The position numbers and the translations under genes were made by a program. DNA of 39,348 nucleotides from G001797105 sp964528155 (lineage in GTDB: Bacteria; Chloroflexota; Anaerolineae; Anaerolineales; E44-bin32). The notes under the pieces are model-generated. The model did no database searches, was not told the origin of the DNA, and worked only from the letters and a program-made list of their open reading frames with translations. The number at the start of each line of letters is the position of its first letter. Within the stretch, counting starts at the first letter, position 1. Of the stretch, positions 37,679 to 39,348 are shown piece by piece. Location: positions 1 to 39,348 of the forward strand of contig CAZGRL010000029.1 in the NCBI GenBank assembly GCA_964528155.1, given 5' to 3'.

Positions 37679-39348
37679 ATGAAGACGCCCTCCCCGAAAG
37701 AGCCGCCCTCGCCTCTCCCGGCACGCCGGATCGAAGAGCTGCCCGGCATTCTCAAGCTCTTCCTCGTCGGCCTGATCCTGGTCGGCGTTTACTTTCGCTT
37801 TGTGTCGGTGAACTGGTCGCAGGGGACGAACCTGCATCCGGACGAGTATGGGTTGACGAACACCCTCACCCAGCTGAAGCTTCCATCAACGCTCGCAGAG
37901 TATTTCAACACGCGTCTGTCACCCATAAGCCCGTACCAGAAGTACGACGTGCAAGGCGAACCGACGCAGAACGGACCGGACAACCGGATGCGCTGGGGGC
38001 AATGGCCGATCATCCTCATTCGGGCGGCAGGCGAGCTGACCGGGAACACCGGCTACGATGAAATCCGTCTGCTCGGTCGTCGGATGTCGGCGGTGGCCGA
38101 CTCGCTTGCCCTGCTCATCATCTTCGTTATCGGGAGAAGGCTTTACAGCACGTCGATAGGCCTGACCGCCGCCGCGCTGAGCTCTCTGGCAGTCATGCAG
38201 ATCCAACAGTCTCACTTCATGACCGTAGACAATTTCGGCGTGCTTTTCAGCTGCATCGCGATGTACGCCGCGGTGAGGATCTCTCAGAACAGGCCGATCC
38301 TCAGATTTGAACTCCAGAGCGACGAAGACGGATCAACGGCGCTGGATTACACCATTCATCGATCTGCGTGGCTATGGTATGCCGTCTTTGGAGTCGCCTT
38401 CGGCATGGCAGTGGCATCGCGCGTAAACCTCCTTCCCCTGGGCGGCATGATCCTGGTGGCGACGTTCATCGCCGTTGCTGATCTCCGATTGCGCACCGAG
38501 AGAGACCTGCCCCAGATCGCTCAATCTGCGGCGATATTGATCGCGTTCTCATTGCTTGTCTCAGCAGTAACCTTCCGAATTACTCAGCCGATGACTTTCC
38601 GTGCAAAGACGGGTGACACGTCGATCCTCACACTGACACCCAACTCGGACTGGGTGGATAGCATGATCGTCGCCCAGCACGAATCCAACGGCACAGCAGG
38701 GGGGCCCCCGTCTGAACAATGGGCCAACCGAACGGCGATCATCTTCCCACTCATGAACATGGTCGTTTGGGGGATGGGTGTCCCGCTCGGACTGGCTGCG
38801 TGGGCCGGGTTCGCCTGGGCGGCGTGGAGGGTAGTCCGCCAGGGACGGGAGTGGAGATCGCACTCCCTGCAGCTCGTGTGGGTCGGCGGGTACTTCGGTT
38901 TCATGGGGACTCGATGGGTGAAGTCCGTGCGCTACTTCTTGCCGATCTACCCCTTCCTCTGCCTTCTGGCTGCCTGGGCACTGATTGAACTTTGGCGGAA
39001 TCACCGAAGAGTGGACGAAAACGGCGGTGCGGCTGAGACTGGACGCGTGCGGCATGGCGTCAGGCAGAGTCTAGGCATGCTGGCATACGCGATTGTAACA
39101 ATCGGGACCCTAACCTGGGGCTATGCCTTCGTCAAAGCCGTGTACCTGCAGGATCATACGCGGATCCAGGCGTCGCGCTGGATCTACGAAAACATACCTG
39201 CCGGTTCAGTGATTTCGAATGAGGGCTGGGACGAGGGTCTCCCGCTGTCGATCCAAGGATTTGATTCCCCCGGACAGCTCTATCGCGGCATCACAATGGA
39301 AGTTCGATGGTTCGACGACGAACACAAGAAGGAAATGTTCCTGGAGAA
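37679..39348 (+). CDS. PMT/ArnT-like membrane glycosyltransferase, 3' end outside the window
   Basis: The frame is open from ATG 37679 to the last base, at least 556 codons, so the gene is cut by the window edge. TM1 (about 24-40) is followed by the first outer loop NLHPDEYGLTNTL, whose HPDE (53-56) is the acidic GT-C motif. DNRMRWGQWPIILIRAAGELTG and IQQSHFMTVDNFGVLF correspond to later conserved regions. A loop of about 40 residues (RFELQSDEDGSTALDY) lies between TM segments. GFMGTRWVKSVRYFLPIYPFL precedes the final visible TM segments, and the tail ASRWIYENIPAGSVISNEGWDE starts an outer domain. GAGGAA (37672-37677) lies close before ATG. It is not a close paralogue of the 15401 group. Confidence 0.85.
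   Translation, partial: MKTPSPKEPPSPLPARRIEELPGILKLFLVGLILVGVYFRFVSVNWSQGTNLHPDEYGLTNTLTQLKLPSTLAEYFNTRLSPISPYQKYDVQGEPTQNGPDNRMRWGQWPIILIRAAGELTGNTGYDEIRLLGRRMSAVADSLALLIIFVIGRRLYSTSIGLTAAALSSLAVMQIQQSHFMTVDNFGVLFSCIAMYAAVRISQNRPILRFELQSDEDGSTALDYTIHRSAWLWYAVFGVAFGMAVASRVNLLPLGGMILVATFIAVADLRLRTERDLPQIAQSAAILIAFSLLVSAVTFRITQPMTFRAKTGDTSILTLTPNSDWVDSMIVAQHESNGTAGGPPSEQWANRTAIIFPLMNMVVWGMGVPLGLAAWAGFAWAAWRVVRQGREWRSHSLQLVWVGGYFGFMGTRWVKSVRYFLPIYPFLCLLAAWALIELWRNHRRVDENGGAAETGRVRHGVRQSLGMLAYAIVTIGTLTWGYAFVKAVYLQDHTRIQASRWIYENIPAGSVISNEGWDEGLPLSIQGFDSPGQLYRGITMEVRWFDDEHKKEMFLE

Noticed and set aside
1..39348. CRISPR arrays, tRNA or rRNA genes, transposases, phage genes
   Set aside because: None of these was recognised on either strand. 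There are no regularly spaced repeats, cloverleaf sequences or transposase motifs.

Overview
The window looks like a chromosomal scaffold from a GC-rich bacterium (about 60 % G+C by eye). It carries one short assembly gap of ten N at 33237-33246, so it probably comes from a metagenome assembly. The best guess for the host is Chloroflexota (Anaerolineae-like). The reasons are lipoproteins whose Cys is followed by long Thr/Pro/Ala-rich linkers, deazaflavin (F420)-type enzymes, many GT-C membrane glycosyltransferases, and no recognisable outer-membrane gene. This is inference from style, as no rRNA or other marker gene is present. No tRNA, rRNA, CRISPR array, insertion sequence or phage gene was found.

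Layout. (1) 163-4551: an export or lipoprotein-release ABC operon with two FtsX/MacB-type permeases, a LolD/MacB-type ATPase and an HlyD-like lipoprotein adaptor. (2) 4651-7634: an HXXEE-motif membrane protein, a GT-C-like polytopic protein and a Ddn-type F420 oxidoreductase. (3) 7698-12265: a carbohydrate (UgpB/MalE-like) ABC importer. It has a candidate promoter inside an inverted repeat, two permeases (the first with about 220 extra membrane residues), a binding lipoprotein and a strong 16-bp-stem terminator. (4) 12472-14575: a secreted EEP-family phosphodiesterase lipoprotein, convergent with a DHH/NrnB-like phosphoesterase on the minus strand, the only minus-strand gene called. (5) 14947-25698: a small conserved helical protein coupled to a GT-C glycosyltransferase, a decayed second copy of the small protein, then a block of unrelated genes (F420/NADP-type reductase, inorganic pyrophosphatase, TMEM175-like channel, CPBP protease), then two more paralogues of the same GT-C enzyme. 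(6) 25990-30494: mostly single small genes (two DinB/ClbS-type proteins, an EamA-like half transporter, a lipoprotein, a conserved hypothetical, an ICMT-like methyltransferase and a GNAT acetyltransferase). (7) 30712-33810: a DUF2142 membrane protein followed by a polyprenol-phosphate-type GT2 glycosyltransferase that contains the N gap. (8) 34003-39348: a SAM methyltransferase, a third DinB protein, a small membrane protein, two lipoproteins (one YceI-like) and a PMT-family glycosyltransferase cut by the window end.

How the genes may work together. The GT2 enzyme at 32794 is of the kind that makes polyprenyl-phosphate-linked sugars, which are the donors used by GT-C enzymes outside the membrane. 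With three close GT-C paralogues, a PMT-type enzyme, a DUF2142 protein and another GT-C-like protein in under 35 kb, the main theme is extracytoplasmic glycosylation of envelope glycans or proteins. The three paralogues share an unusual FINQKDIP block and a conserved internal module that I cannot assign to a named subfamily. They are the best candidate for something undescribed here. Many starts are GTG or TTG supported by good Shine-Dalgarno sequences, so several genes begin downstream of the longest possible start.
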